DNA from: Schleiferiaceae bacterium
GTDB lineage: Bacteria; Bacteroidota; Bacteroidia; Flavobacteriales; Schleiferiaceae
Assembly: GCA_028357285.1 (NCBI GenBank)
Contig: JAOMWM010000012.1
Coordinates: forward strand, 1-33,218
DNA length: 33,218 nt
Direction: 5' to 3'
Of the stretch, positions 16,513-25,190 are shown piece by piece. Position 1 is the first letter of the stretch. Every line of letters begins with the position of its first letter. The notes beneath the pieces are model-generated. The model saw only the letters and a program-made list of their open reading frames with translations. It searched no databases and was not told where the DNA came from. The position numbers and the translations under genes were made by a program.

Positions 16513-17406
16513 GTGAAGGAATTTTATGCTCACGGCAAGCTTTTACTCACTGGCGAATATGCCATTACCCAGGGGGCGACTGGTATAGCTGTACCCACCA
16601 CTTTAGGCCAAAAAATGCATGTTCGATCTTTTGACTCGCCAAACATTCACTGGCAAGCATATACCGTTCAGGGCGACTGTTGGCTTGATGTACTGCTTAG
16701 TTCACAACTTGAAATATTAAAAACGGACCAGCCAAAGGAAGCCCAACATCTGGTAAAGCAACTTCAAATTGTCGCGGCTAATAGCGATAAACTAACGGGT
16801 GGACTTCATTTTGAAACTCATCTTGAATTTGACCGCAGTTGGGGTCTAGGTTCCTCTAGCACATTCACCAGTTTACTTGCCCAATTCGCGAATCTAGATC
16901 CTCTAGATTTCTTTTATGAAGCGCACGGCGGAAGCGGATACGATCTGGCATGTGCGTCCGCTGCTGGCCCCATTCTTTATCGTATCGAAAAAGGTTCCGC
17001 TGAAGCCACACCCGTAGAGTGGTCTCCCGATTTTGGGGATGATCTCGCCTTCGTTTTCAGTGGTAAGAAGCAGTTGACTTCTGAAAGCTTAGCCTTGGTA
17101 CAAAAACAGCCCTTCAACCAGCAGCAAATCGAAGAAATCAACGCACTCACCTCTGCCTTTATTAACGCATCCACTATAGAGCGTATAGAAACTGTAATGC
17201 GCGAGCACGAGCAACTTATAGGCGGCCATTTAGGGCTACTAACTGTTAGCGAACAACTCTTTAAGGGGTACGATGGAGCTGTGAAGAGTTTAGGTGGTTG
17301 GGGCGGTGATTTCGTTTTAGTTACCCGTTATTCTAAAAATCAGCAGTGGTTAAAGAAAAATGGTCTCGAGCACGTACTCCCACTGAGAACTTTAGCAGTA
17401 CTCTGA
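16513..17406 (+). CDS. GHMP kinase, mevalonate-pathway associated (GYDIA-type)
   Basis: A 297-residue GHMP-fold kinase. AHGKLLLTGEYAI near the N-terminus and the ATP-binding loop GLGSSS at 111-116 are clear; GSGYDLA at 140-146 is the diagnostic segment of a Bacteroidota group called GYDIA-family kinases (here with Leu for Ile). The C-terminal GGWGGDFVLV is the conserved third GHMP motif. The start is GTG, 3 nt after the HMG-CoA reductase stop. It probably phosphorylates mevalonate or phosphomevalonate; which of these cannot be told from sequence. No decarboxylase gene is in the window. Confidence 0.87.
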   Translation: MKEFYAHGKLLLTGEYAITQGATGIAVPTTLGQKMHVRSFDSPNIHWQAYTVQGDCWLDVLLSSQLEILKTDQPKEAQHLVKQLQIVAANSDKLTGGLHFETHLEFDRSWGLGSSSTFTSLLAQFANLDPLDFFYEAHGGSGYDLACASAAGPILYRIEKGSAEATPVEWSPDFGDDLAFVFSGKKQLTSESLALVQKQPFNQQQIEEINALTSAFINASTIERIETVMREHEQLIGGHLGLLTVSEQLFKGYDGAVKSLGGWGGDFVLVTRYSKNQQWLKKNGLEHVLPLRTLAVL

Positions 17407-17431
17407 TTGTTCTATAGGGCATAATTATTGG

Positions 17432-17444
17432 TAGCTTTAAGCCA
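17432..17444 (+). promoter_or_regulatory. Possible -7 box before the PKD-type T9SS gene
   Basis: TAGCTTTA at 17432-17439 differs from TAnnTTTG at the last base and ends 4 nt before the ATG at 17444. A TTG is present 22 nt upstream of it. If used, the mRNA would be nearly leaderless. Low-confidence pattern match. Confidence 0.3.
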
Positions 17445-19624
17445 TGCGTAAAATCGTACTGTTTATAATCGTATTCTTACTCTCCTTTTCATCGAAGGCG
17501 GCGCATTTAGTGGGTGGTGAAATCTCCTATAAATGTGTAGGAACGGGAGTAAATGGCAATACGTACCAAATACGACTGACGATTTATCGGGACTGCAATT
17601 CGAGTGGCGCACCTTTCGACACGCAAGCACCCATAACTATCTACGGTGGCCCTAATCAAAATACGGTTGTTCAAACCGTCATGGTAGGGCGAGGACCGAT
17701 AGTTGGAATTCCCGCAGTAGTTAACAACCCCTGTCTTCAAACACCACCGAATGTTTGCACCGAAAAAGCGACCTACACCACGAACGTTACCTTGCAGCCC
17801 GCGACCCATGGATACACTATTACGTACCAGCGCTGTTGTCGAAACAACACCATTTCAAACGTTGCGAATTCAGGTACTTGGGGCAGTTCCTACTATATAA
17901 AAATACCCCCTCAAGACTCTGTCTGTAACAGCAGTTGCGCCTTTATTTCAGACCCACCTATTGTCATGTGTAAGGACGACAGCTTAAACATTGACTTCTC
18001 TGTACAAGAATTTGACGGTGATAGTGTGTTTTACTCTTTGTGTCAACCGCTTCATGGTGGCTCACAGAATAACCCAGCACCTAACCCACCCAGCTCGCCG
18101 CCATATACGCCAGTTCCTTTTGTATTCCCTTACTCAACGGGATATCCACTTCCTACCACTCCCACTGTAGGAATTAACAGCGGCACAGGTATAGTAACAG
18201 GGACACCTACCGGCGTCGGACAATACGTATTTGCGATTTGTGCGGAGGAATACGACTCAAGTGGTGTTCTTCTTTCAACATTAAGAAGAGATTATCAATT
18301 TAATGTGATGGTTTGTCAAAGCAATGTTTCTTCGAATCCTACTCCTCAAATTTTTCAGCCCAATACTCTTTGTAATGGAACCACGGTTACCTTTTTAGAC
18401 AGTTCTTATAATGGTACCAACTACCTCTGGTTATTCAATGATCCAAATAATCCAGGTGCTTCGGCTACGGGTCAGAATCCAACCTATACTTATGGAGATA
18501 CCGGTACCTATACTATTCAATTAATCTTAAATCCGGGCTACGCCTGTACGGATACTGCAGAGGTTACATACCAACTTTACAATCCTGTGAATACTGCCTA
18601 TTCATCCACCGGACCCGTTTGTTTTGATGAAAACTTAATCACATTTCAAAACCAAAGTTCGAACGGTGGTAATGCTATAGCAAGTTGGGACTTCGGACCG
18701 GATGCAAGCATTCCAACATTTACCGGTTGGAATCCGCCACCAATCGTTTTTAATACTTGGGGAGATCACTATGTTAACCTAACTGTAGAAGAGAATGGCT
18801 GCGAGAGTTCTTTTATGGATACGGTCCGCATCTATCGAAGGCCTGAAACCAACGTTAGCGTAGAAAATCAAATAGGGTGTGCCCCATTCACGGTTGCGTT
18901 CTGGGACAGCACGATAACAGACGGGCAAATCATTTATAATTGGAATTTTGGGGATGGCGTATTGAGCAATGATAGCAATGCAGTATATACCTATGCCAAT
19001 CCGGGAACTTATGATTTAAACCTCACCATATATTTCATTGAAGGATGCACGGATACTATCACTGTTTCTTATGACGATTTCATTACAGTGTATCCATCAC
19101 CAACCAGTTCTTTCGTTGCAGATCCTACAAACGCTACCATCTACACCTCGAATATTGAAATCACAGACTTAGCCGCTGATCCTTCAGACGATATCATCAC
19201 GAATATGGGTGATGGTAGTATTTATTACAATCAAGCGCAATTCAACCATTCCTACACGGATACCGGTTGGTTTGAGGTGGAACATGTCGTTATAAATACT
19301 TTTGATTGTCCTGATACTTCCAAGGCAACTATTCGAATCAATCCAGAGACCCTCATTTTTGTTCCTAATGCCTTCACGCCAGATGGTGATGGAAAGAATG
19401 AAATTTTCTTTGCGACCGCAGTTGGAATCAAAGAATTTAGTTTCAAAATCTTTAATCGTTGGGGGGAAGTATTATTCGAAACTACGGATCCATCAACAGG
19501 TTGGGACGGTATGCACCCCAATGGTAAAGAGGCCATTCAAGGAGTGTATACCTGGACGGTTTTTGCGAAAGGACAGAATGATAAATTGATCGAAAAGCGA
19601 GGCCACCTCAGTTTGCTTCGCTAG
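17444..19624 (+). CDS. T9SS type B-sorted protein with PKD domains
   Basis: A 726-residue surface or secreted protein. A signal peptide (about residues 1-19, ending SSKA) precedes a Cys-rich N-terminal region (AHLVGGEISYKCVG, IYRDCNSSGAPF, YQRCCRNN), a domain often found at the start of Bacteroidota gliding-associated adhesins. Three PKD-like modules follow, near residues 310-375, 385-460 and 475-550 (YNWNFGDGVLSN and YTYANPGTYDLNLT are the clearest). The last 90 residues (FVPNAFTPDGDGKNEIFF, FNRWGEVLFE, GVYTWTV) are the gliding motility-associated type B C-terminal domain used for T9SS export. Likely an adhesin; ligand unknown. Confidence 0.9.
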   Translation: MRKIVLFIIVFLLSFSSKAAHLVGGEISYKCVGTGVNGNTYQIRLTIYRDCNSSGAPFDTQAPITIYGGPNQNTVVQTVMVGRGPIVGIPAVVNNPCLQTPPNVCTEKATYTTNVTLQPATHGYTITYQRCCRNNTISNVANSGTWGSSYYIKIPPQDSVCNSSCAFISDPPIVMCKDDSLNIDFSVQEFDGDSVFYSLCQPLHGGSQNNPAPNPPSSPPYTPVPFVFPYSTGYPLPTTPTVGINSGTGIVTGTPTGVGQYVFAICAEEYDSSGVLLSTLRRDYQFNVMVCQSNVSSNPTPQIFQPNTLCNGTTVTFLDSSYNGTNYLWLFNDPNNPGASATGQNPTYTYGDTGTYTIQLILNPGYACTDTAEVTYQLYNPVNTAYSSTGPVCFDENLITFQNQSSNGGNAIASWDFGPDASIPTFTGWNPPPIVFNTWGDHYVNLTVEENGCESSFMDTVRIYRRPETNVSVENQIGCAPFTVAFWDSTITDGQIIYNWNFGDGVLSNDSNAVYTYANPGTYDLNLTIYFIEGCTDTITVSYDDFITVYPSPTSSFVADPTNATIYTSNIEITDLAADPSDDIITNMGDGSIYYNQAQFNHSYTDTGWFEVEHVVINTFDCPDTSKATIRINPETLIFVPNAFTPDGDGKNEIFFATAVGIKEFSFKIFNRWGEVLFETTDPSTGWDGMHPNGKEAIQGVYTWTVFAKGQNDKLIEKRGHLSLLR

Positions 19625-19627
19625 GAA

Positions 19628-20017
19628 TTACGATGTGTGTTCACGGCTGAGCCAAAGCGCGGTAGCAAAAGCGGCTCCTACACCGAAAAGTATAGATAGA
19701 CTGACATAAAGAACGGCTTCTATCGTTCTTCCCGCACTAATCAGGTTGATCGTCTCCATCGAAAAAGTACTAAACGTGGACCATCCACCGCAAAATCCAG
19801 TTCCCAAAAGTAATATGTACATGAGTTTAGACTTATCGTCATAGGCATCGACAATGACGACTAAGACAATGCTTGCTAAAACATTAATAAGTAATGTAGC
19901 CCAGTGGCCTTGAAGCCATTCGTTTGCCACGATGGCCTTTGACATTGCAAATCGCAGCACAGAACCACCTCCACCGCCTACAAATACTGCCAGATAGGCC
20001 AATGCGTTTAACTCCAT
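19628..20017 (-). CDS. crcB: Fluoride ion channel CrcB/FluC
   Basis: A 129-residue, four-helix protein of the CrcB/Fluc family, which exports F- passively as an antiparallel dimer. Signature parts are VGGGGGSVLRF at 13-23, the conserved Asn (N45) in TLLINVLAS, and GFCGGWSTFSTF at 74-85, which contains the polar track and the central Na+-binding break. I see no fluoride riboswitch; the gene is the last of an adk/obg/PAP2 run and overlaps the PAP2 gene by 10 nt. Its stop is only 3 nt from the stop of the convergent T9SS gene. Confidence 0.93.
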   Translation of the reverse strand: MELNALAYLAVFVGGGGGSVLRFAMSKAIVANEWLQGHWATLLINVLASIVLVVIVDAYDDKSKLMYILLLGTGFCGGWSTFSTFSMETINLISAGRTIEAVLYVSLSILFGVGAAFATALWLSREHTS

Positions 20018-20538
20018 GTGGATTCGATTTTATGTAAGACGAAACTAATGAGAAATCCCCATAGTGCTCCGGCAACCAAATCTAACGGATAGTGTACGCC
20101 TAAATGAATACGTGAAAAACTTTGAAGGATAGCCACAACCAATAGGATTGGGAACCAGCTTGAATGCAACCATTTTCGAAAAAGAAAAGCAAGTCCAAAG
20201 CTGTTTGCCGCGTGGGCACTAAAAAACCCATATGGACTACAATGGGCTAGTACTCTCAAGCCTTCTACTTCATGACATGGTCTAGGGCGTTCAAGCGTGT
20301 ATTTGAAAAGCTCAGCGCCCTGATCAAAAAGCAACACTCCTAACACTACCAGCGCAAGTCGCTTAACGAACAACACGGAGTTGCTTGAAGTGTAGAGTCG
20401 GTGAATAAGCACAGCATATAAGGGCAACCAACTCATGGTTTTCGTAACCGCAATCCAGAAGGTATCGCTACTTGCAGGAAACAGCCTATTTAATGCAAGT
20501 AATGCACTCGTATCAAGGCTATTTAACTGCTCGAACAT
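20008..20538 (-). CDS. PAP2-family membrane phosphatase
   Basis: A 176-residue integral membrane protein with the three PAP2 phosphatase motifs: K79-TLE region ending RPRP (84-87), SAHA with H109, and SRIHLGVHYPLD with R143, H149 and D153. About five helices. Family members dephosphorylate undecaprenyl pyrophosphate, phosphatidic acid or other lipid phosphates; the short size and motif spacing fit a bacterial undecaprenyl-diphosphate or lipid-A-type phosphatase, but substrate cannot be settled. The ATG shares one base with the obg stop (TAATG). Confidence 0.9.
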   Translation of the reverse strand: MFEQLNSLDTSALLALNRLFPASSDTFWIAVTKTMSWLPLYAVLIHRLYTSSNSVLFVKRLALVVLGVLLFDQGAELFKYTLERPRPCHEVEGLRVLAHCSPYGFFSAHAANSFGLAFLFRKWLHSSWFPILLVVAILQSFSRIHLGVHYPLDLVAGALWGFLISFVLHKIESTWS

Positions 20539-21536
20539 TATGCAGGAGCGTTTAGTTTATCCCAGATTAAGTCCTTCAGTTGCATGATGTTTTTACCTGC
20601 AACGGATGAAATAAAAAGATGTGGAATATTCGAAGGTAATTGGGCCGCGATTTCGCTCTGAAGATCTTCATCGATCATATCACTTTTCGTAATGGCTAAA
20701 ATGCGTTCCTTATCTGCCAATTCTGGATTATACTTTATCAATTCATTCAAGAGAATCTCGTATTCCTTTGCGTAGTCGTCTGCATCCGCAGGAACCATGA
20801 ACAGTAATAAGGCATTACGCTCAATATGACGCAAAAACCTGTAACCTAACCCTTTGCCTTCAGCTGCACCTTCAATAATACCAGGTATATCTGCCATAAC
20901 GAACGAACGCGAATCACGATACATCACCATTCCCAAATTTGGAACAAGCGTTGTAAAAGGATAATTTGCAATTTCTGGTTTTGCTGCGCTGACGACACTT
21001 AATAGCGTACTCTTGCCCGCATTAGGGAATCCTACTAATCCAACATCAGCAAGGACTTTTAATTCTAAAATAAACCACCCTTCTACTGGATCCTCACCAG
21101 GCTGTGCAAATCTTGGCGTCTGAAAGGTCGAGCTCTTAAAGTGTACATTACCTAATCCACCTCGACCGCCTTTCACAAGTATATGTTCTTGTCCATGGTC
21201 AGTGATTTCAAAGAGTACTTCGCCTGTTTCTTCATCCTTAGCGATGGTGCCTAAAGGCACCTCAATATAACGGTCATCGCCATTAGCACCAGTACGCTCT
21301 TGACCACTGCCGTTCTCGCCTGAAGCGGCTTTGATGTGTTTCTGGTATTTAAGCGGTAACAAGGTCCACATTTGAGCATTACCACGAACAATTACGTGTC
21401 CACCTCTACCGCCATCACCACCGTCTGGGCCCCCTTTTGAGGTCATGCGGTTGCGCAATAAGTGTGTGGATCCACGACCACCGCGCCCGCTTTTACAGTA
21501 AATCTTTACGTAATCTATGAAGTTGCTTCCAGCCAT
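20538..21536 (-). CDS. obg: Obg family GTPase
   Basis: A 332-residue ribosome-associated GTPase. Residues 1-158 form the glycine-rich Obg fold ([31 protein letters not shown]). The G domain has G1 GFPNAGKS at 169-176, switch I region NYPFTTL, G3 DIPG at 216-219, G4 TKSD at 283-286 and G5 SSVAGK. There is no C-terminal OCT domain, as in many Bacteroidota. Start [13 protein letters not shown] at 21536 is chosen over an upstream in-frame start because family members begin there and the upstream codons lie in a hairpin. It follows adk, the common flavobacterial order. Confidence 0.95.
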   Translation of the reverse strand: MAGSNFIDYVKIYCKSGRGGRGSTHLLRNRMTSKGGPDGGDGGRGGHVIVRGNAQMWTLLPLKYQKHIKAASGENGSGQERTGANGDDRYIEVPLGTIAKDEETGEVLFEITDHGQEHILVKGGRGGLGNVHFKSSTFQTPRFAQPGEDPVEGWFILELKVLADVGLVGFPNAGKSTLLSVVSAAKPEIANYPFTTLVPNLGMVMYRDSRSFVMADIPGIIEGAAEGKGLGYRFLRHIERNALLLFMVPADADDYAKEYEILLNELIKYNPELADKERILAITKSDMIDEDLQSEIAAQLPSNIPHLFISSVAGKNIMQLKDLIWDKLNAPA

Positions 21537-21542
21537 AATGTG

Positions 21543-21574
21543 AAAAAAGCAGCCTCCCTTAACTGGGAAACTGC
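21543..21574 (-). terminator. Terminator-like hairpin between adk and obg
   Basis: On the minus strand a 10-bp stem with two G-U pairs (21565-21574 with 21549-21558, loop of 6) is followed by six U residues (complement of 21543-21548). It ends 6 nt before the obg ATG and begins 42 nt after the adk stop. It may terminate adk, or form the 5' end of the obg mRNA, since a -7 box lies directly upstream. Confidence 0.75.
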
Positions 21575-21578
21575 TTTG

Positions 21579-21586
21579 CAAAAATA
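21579..21586 (-). promoter_or_regulatory. Promoter -7 box for obg
   Basis: The minus-strand octamer TATTTTTG (complement of 21579-21586) is an exact TAnnTTTG match. Expected transcription start is about 5 nt downstream, near 21574, which is the first base of the hairpin in front of obg. I see no good TTTG -33 box at the ideal distance; a TTG lies about 23 nt upstream. Confidence 0.45.
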
Positions 21587-21616
21587 CGATTGTATTGTGA
21601 AGTGTCGACCAATGGT

Positions 21617-22189
21617 CTAAAGTGTGTCAATAATAACTACCAGTCGTTCAGTAATTTCCTCAATTGAACCTACGCCGTTGATGCCTTTGTATTTTCCTTG
21701 GGCTTCGTAGAACGCTTTCACCGGGGCTGTTTCGTTGTTGTATACATCGATCCTATTCTGAATAACTGCAGGATCAGCATCATCAGGACGGCCGGAGGTT
21801 TTTGCACGCTCTGCAAGACGCGCACGTAGTTCATCTTCGGGAGCTTCTAAAGCAATCATACTTGTAATGCCTGTCTCTTGGCTGTTTAAAAACGCATCGA
21901 GTGCGGCTGCCTGTGCATTCGTGCGTGGGAATCCGTCGAAAATAAAACCTTTTGCTTCAGGATTTTTATTTACGGCATCTTCAAGCATAGAGATGGTGAC
22001 AGAGTCCGGTACCAATTGGCCCTTATCCATGTACGACTTCGCTAAAACGCCCAATTCCGTTTCATTTTTAATGTTGTAACGAAAGAGGTCACCCGTACTT
22101 AAATGGACGAGGTGGTAACGATCTACTAAAAAGGCACTTTGTGTTCCTTTACCTGCCCCCGGAGGGCCGAACAGGACTAGATTTAACAT
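21617..22189 (-). CDS. adk: Adenylate kinase
   Basis: A 190-residue kinase that interconverts AMP, ADP and ATP. P-loop GPPGAGKGT at 8-16, STGDLFR at the AMP site, and [12 protein letters not shown] are plain. It is the short form without the LID insertion: [16 protein letters not shown] runs straight through the LID position, so no zinc-binding cysteines. The start is the ATG at 22187-22189. The gene is divergent from manC, 118 nt away; a one-mismatch -7 box (TATCTTCG, complement of 22214-22221) lies 24 nt upstream. Confidence 0.95.
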   Translation of the reverse strand: MLNLVLFGPPGAGKGTQSAFLVDRYHLVHLSTGDLFRYNIKNETELGVLAKSYMDKGQLVPDSVTISMLEDAVNKNPEAKGFIFDGFPRTNAQAAALDAFLNSQETGITSMIALEAPEDELRARLAERAKTSGRPDDADPAVIQNRIDVYNNETAPVKAFYEAQGKYKGINGVGSIEEITERLVVIIDTL

Positions 22190-22307
22190 GGAAATAGCAT
22201 TTAATTAGGGGCACGAAGATACCGCGCAAAGCGAGAAAATCGTAGTTTCGTAGCCGATTTGAGGATATTTCTCGAACCAACAACACACTGAAACACCGAA
22301 CCATACT

Positions 22308-23393
22308 ATGCGTACTCCATATTGTGTAATTATGGCTGGAGGAATTGGGAGCCGATTCTGGCCCATGTCCACAGAAAAGACCCCAAAGCAATTTTTAGAT
22401 TTCTTAGGGACTGGCGAGAGTTTAATGCAGCAGACGTATAATCGTGTACGCCGCATTTTTGAACCCGAAAACATACTGGTCGTTACGCACGAGAATTATG
22501 CAGCTTTAACCCAGGAACATTTACCAGATCTTCCCGAAAAGAACATTATTCTAGAACCTCTTCGCAGGAATACCGCCCCTTGCATCGCATATGCCGCTTT
22601 GAAAATCAAAAAGCGCGATCCTAACGCGAACATGTTTATTACACCAGCAGACCACCTCATAACGGATGAAGAAGCTTTCGAGACTACAGTTCGAAAGGGG
22701 CTAGCGAAAACTGAAGAATCGGATTTTTTCGTAACCATTGGAATTCAACCGCATAAACCGGAAACTGGCTACGGTTATATTCAATATAATGAAGCCGCAG
22801 GAGACGATCACGGCAGCTTTGCTGTGAAAGCATTTACCGAAAAACCCGACCTAGAACACGCAAAGAAGTTCTTAGAAAGTGGTGACTTCTTATGGAATGC
22901 AGGTATGTTTATTTGGAATATCGATGCGCTTTCGAATGGTCTAGATATGCATTTACCAGAGCTCATGGCTACTTTAGGAGAAACTTGGAATGATTTAGAT
23001 ACAGCCTACGAAAAGGCAAGTATCGAACGAATTTATGGCGAGTGCGATAATATTTCTATTGACTACGGGTTAATGGAACGTGCGGACCAAGTCTGCGTAA
23101 TTCCAGCTGAAATGGGATGGTCAGATTTAGGTAACTGGGGAGCCATATACGATTTAGGCGCAAAAGACACTGCTGGGAATGTAGTCGTCGGATCACATAT
23201 TTTGCTTCAAAATTGCACGTCTTGTCTAGTTGTGAATGCGACTAAAGACAAAGCATTAGTACTTACTGACCTCAACAATAAGATTGTCGTGCAAACGGAA
23301 TCTACGACCTTAACTTTCCCTCAAGGCAATGATCAAGCCATCAAGCAGATTGTCAAAGCCGTTAAGATAGAATTAGGTGAAGCGTTTGTATAA
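22308..23393 (+). CDS. manC: Mannose-1-phosphate guanylyltransferase
   Basis: A 361-residue nucleotidyltransferase that makes GDP-mannose from mannose-1-phosphate and GTP for surface glycans and lipid-linked sugars. Residues 9-28 carry the signature MAGGIGSRFWPMSTEKTPKQ with the activating GSRFWP loop. FTEKPDLE and FLWNAGMFIWN near residue 200 are the conserved sugar-phosphate binding segments. A left-handed beta-helix-like tail follows. It has no fused phosphomannose isomerase domain, so isomerisation must come from another gene. The start is the ATG at 22308; a clear promoter was not found in the 118-nt gap to adk. Confidence 0.94.
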   Translation: MRTPYCVIMAGGIGSRFWPMSTEKTPKQFLDFLGTGESLMQQTYNRVRRIFEPENILVVTHENYAALTQEHLPDLPEKNIILEPLRRNTAPCIAYAALKIKKRDPNANMFITPADHLITDEEAFETTVRKGLAKTEESDFFVTIGIQPHKPETGYGYIQYNEAAGDDHGSFAVKAFTEKPDLEHAKKFLESGDFLWNAGMFIWNIDALSNGLDMHLPELMATLGETWNDLDTAYEKASIERIYGECDNISIDYGLMERADQVCVIPAEMGWSDLGNWGAIYDLGAKDTAGNVVVGSHILLQNCTSCLVVNATKDKALVLTDLNNKIVVQTESTTLTFPQGNDQAIKQIVKAVKIELGEAFV

Positions 23394-23447
23394 ACGCCTA
23401 CAATCTAAAGAGGTCTATATATATTAAAAAGACCTAAATCGCAGCTG

Positions 23448-24842
23448 TTACAATTTTCCAACCATGGTTTCAGGACGCACCCACTGATCGAACTCTTCTG
23501 CAGTAAGGTAGCCTAGATTTACAGCCTCTTGCTTGAGAGTAGTGCCGTTTTCGTGCGCTGTTTTCGCAATTTTCGCTGCCATTTCGTAACCAATCTTAGT
23601 ATTAAGAGCGGTCACCAACATCAATGAATTGTTCAAATGGTTTTCGATCGCCTTGTAGTTTGGCTCGATTCCTACTGCGCAATTATTGTTGAAGCTTACA
23701 CACGCATCACCAAGAAGCTCCGCACTTTGAAGCACGTTATAGGCCATTACAGGCTTAAAGACATTGAGTTCGTAGTGGCCTTGTGCACCGGCGATAGTCA
23801 CAGCAGTGTGGTTACCCATGACCTGAGCACACACCATGGTGATGGCCTCAGCTTGCGTAGGGTTTACTTTACCCGGCATGATAGAAGAACCCGGCTCGTT
23901 CGCAGGAATAATAAGCTCCCCAATTCCCGAACGCGGACCAGAAGCCAACATACGAATGTCATTCGCAATCTTATTCAAGCTTACAGCTAACTGGTTCAGT
24001 GCGCCATGAGTCTCAACTAAAGCATCGTGCGCCGCAAGTGCCTCAAACTTATTTTCAGCGGTACGGAACGGCATTCCGGTAAATTCTGCAATGTATTTCG
24101 CCACCGTTTCAGAGTAACCTTCAGGTGTATTGATTCCTGTTCCCACAGCTGTTCCGCCCAATGCAATTTCACTCATGTGATCGAGCGTGTTGCGCAAAGC
24201 TTTAAGTCCATGGTTTAATTGGCTTATATAGCCAGAAAACTCCTGACCTACAGTCAGCGGCGTCGCATCCATAAGGTGCGTACGACCAATTTTTACCACA
24301 TTCCAGAACTCTTTACTCTTCGCTTGAAGCGTATCGCGCAATAGCTCAACAGAGGGGATCGTATTTTCTACAACTTTCTTATAAATCGCAATGTGCATTC
24401 CCGTTGGGAAGGTATCGTTCGAGCTTTGGCTCTTATTGACATCATCGTTTGGATGAATACTATTGTTTCCATCACCTAAAGTACCTCCAGCTAAGACGTG
24501 CGCTCGGTTCGCAATGACCTCATTCGTGTTCATGTTACTCTGCGTACCCGAGCCTGTTTGCCAAACTACCAGTGGAAACTGGTCGTTGTGCTTACCCGCT
24601 AAGATTTCATCACAAACTGACGCGATAAGATCGCGCTTGTCGACAGGTAAAACGCCAGCGTCGCAGTTTGCATACGCTGCAGCCTTTTTTAAATAGGCAA
24701 AACCTTCAATGATTTCGAGCGGCATGGTACCGGCAGGACCGATCTTAAAGTTGTTGCGTGAACGCTCCGTTTGTGCACCCCAATACTTATCGGCCGGCAC
24801 TTTTACTTCACCCATGGTGTCGTGTTCTATTCTGTATTCCAT
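23448..24842 (-). CDS. fumC: Fumarate hydratase, class II
   Basis: A 464-residue iron-independent fumarase that converts fumarate to malate in the TCA cycle. The superfamily signature [13 protein letters not shown] (about residues 316-328) is intact, as are the substrate-site segments [26 protein letters not shown] and [12 protein letters not shown]. Length matches the roughly 460-residue FumC family. Start is the ATG at 24840-24842. The gene converges with manC over a 54-nt gap that holds only a weak 6-bp hairpin (23411-23435). Confidence 0.96.
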   Translation of the reverse strand: MEYRIEHDTMGEVKVPADKYWGAQTERSRNNFKIGPAGTMPLEIIEGFAYLKKAAAYANCDAGVLPVDKRDLIASVCDEILAGKHNDQFPLVVWQTGSGTQSNMNTNEVIANRAHVLAGGTLGDGNNSIHPNDDVNKSQSSNDTFPTGMHIAIYKKVVENTIPSVELLRDTLQAKSKEFWNVVKIGRTHLMDATPLTVGQEFSGYISQLNHGLKALRNTLDHMSEIALGGTAVGTGINTPEGYSETVAKYIAEFTGMPFRTAENKFEALAAHDALVETHGALNQLAVSLNKIANDIRMLASGPRSGIGELIIPANEPGSSIMPGKVNPTQAEAITMVCAQVMGNHTAVTIAGAQGHYELNVFKPVMAYNVLQSAELLGDACVSFNNNCAVGIEPNYKAIENHLNNSLMLVTALNTKIGYEMAAKIAKTAHENGTTLKQEAVNLGYLTAEEFDQWVRPETMVGKL

Positions 24843-24881
24843 GCTGTTCGCTTGTGTGATTATAGGATTTTAATTCTACTA

Positions 24882-24889
24882 CAAATTTA
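24882..24889 (-). promoter_or_regulatory. -7 box upstream of fumC
   Basis: The minus-strand octamer TAAATTTG (complement of 24882-24889) is an exact TAnnTTTG match 39 nt before the fumC ATG. No good TTTG lies at the usual -33 spacing, so the support is from the -7 box and position. Confidence 0.45.
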
Positions 24890-24923
24890 AGGCACAGATT
24901 TCCGATAGAACGATTTGTGTTGC

Positions 24924-24931
24924 TATCTTTA
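24924..24931 (+). promoter_or_regulatory. Possible -7 box for the 57-aa membrane protein gene
   Basis: TATCTTTA at 24924-24931 differs from TAnnTTTG at the last base; TTTC lies 21 nt upstream. The ATG follows 21 nt later at 24953. The site overlaps the divergent fumC promoter region. Confidence 0.38.
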
Positions 24932-24952
24932 CACCGATTTAAATCAACGACT

Positions 24953-25126
24953 ATGAAATTTTTAGGATTCCTCGTATTCTTAGTAGTAGCACTTATGGGC
25001 TTTTCAATGTTGGCTTTTCTAGGCCTTTTTGTTGGGTACTGGTTGACATTGATCGGCTTAGAGTCTATCAATCCTAAGTTAGCACACGCGCTAATTGGTC
25101 ATAAAGAAGACGAAACAGCAGAATAA
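24953..25126 (+). CDS. 57-residue membrane protein, unknown
   Basis: A tiny protein with one long or two closely packed hydrophobic helices (residues 2-37, from MKFLGFLVFLVVALMGFSML on), then a short polar tail ending HKEDETAE. The ATG at 24953 is preferred to an in-frame ATG at 24917, which precedes the -7 box. It has its own apparent promoter and a strong terminator directly after the stop, which argues that it is a real gene. I do not recognise a family. Confidence 0.68.
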   Translation: MKFLGFLVFLVVALMGFSMLAFLGLFVGYWLTLIGLESINPKLAHALIGHKEDETAE

Positions 25127-25144
25127 TTTCTGCCGACTGGATAT

Positions 25145-25176
25145 AAAAAAAGCCGACCCATGGGTCGGCTTTTTTT
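25145..25176. terminator. Bidirectional terminator, perfect palindrome
   Basis: Six A, then AGCCGACCCA and its exact complement TGGGTCGGCT, then six T: a perfect 32-nt palindrome between the 57-aa gene (+) and the ArsC-family gene (-). A-runs and T-runs on both sides allow termination on either strand. Confidence 0.92.
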
Positions 25177-25190
25177 GTGCCTGTATTTTT

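Noticed and set aside
17507-17809. 100-codon minus-strand frame inside the PKD-type T9SS gene
   Set aside because: Antisense to the conserved Cys-rich N-terminal region of a clear gene; no family resemblance.
19560-22200. Fluoride riboswitch for crcB
   Set aside because: crcB overlaps the PAP2 gene and is expressed from upstream; I could not find the riboswitch fold before crcB or before adk.
23411-23435. Hairpin AGGTCT/AGACCT between manC and fumC as terminator
   Set aside because: Only 6 bp with a 13-nt loop and no T-run; too weak to call.
23637-23990. 117-codon open frame on the plus strand inside fumC
   Set aside because: It lies fully antisense to the well-conserved fumC, has basic, low-complexity composition typical of a shadow frame, and no start context.
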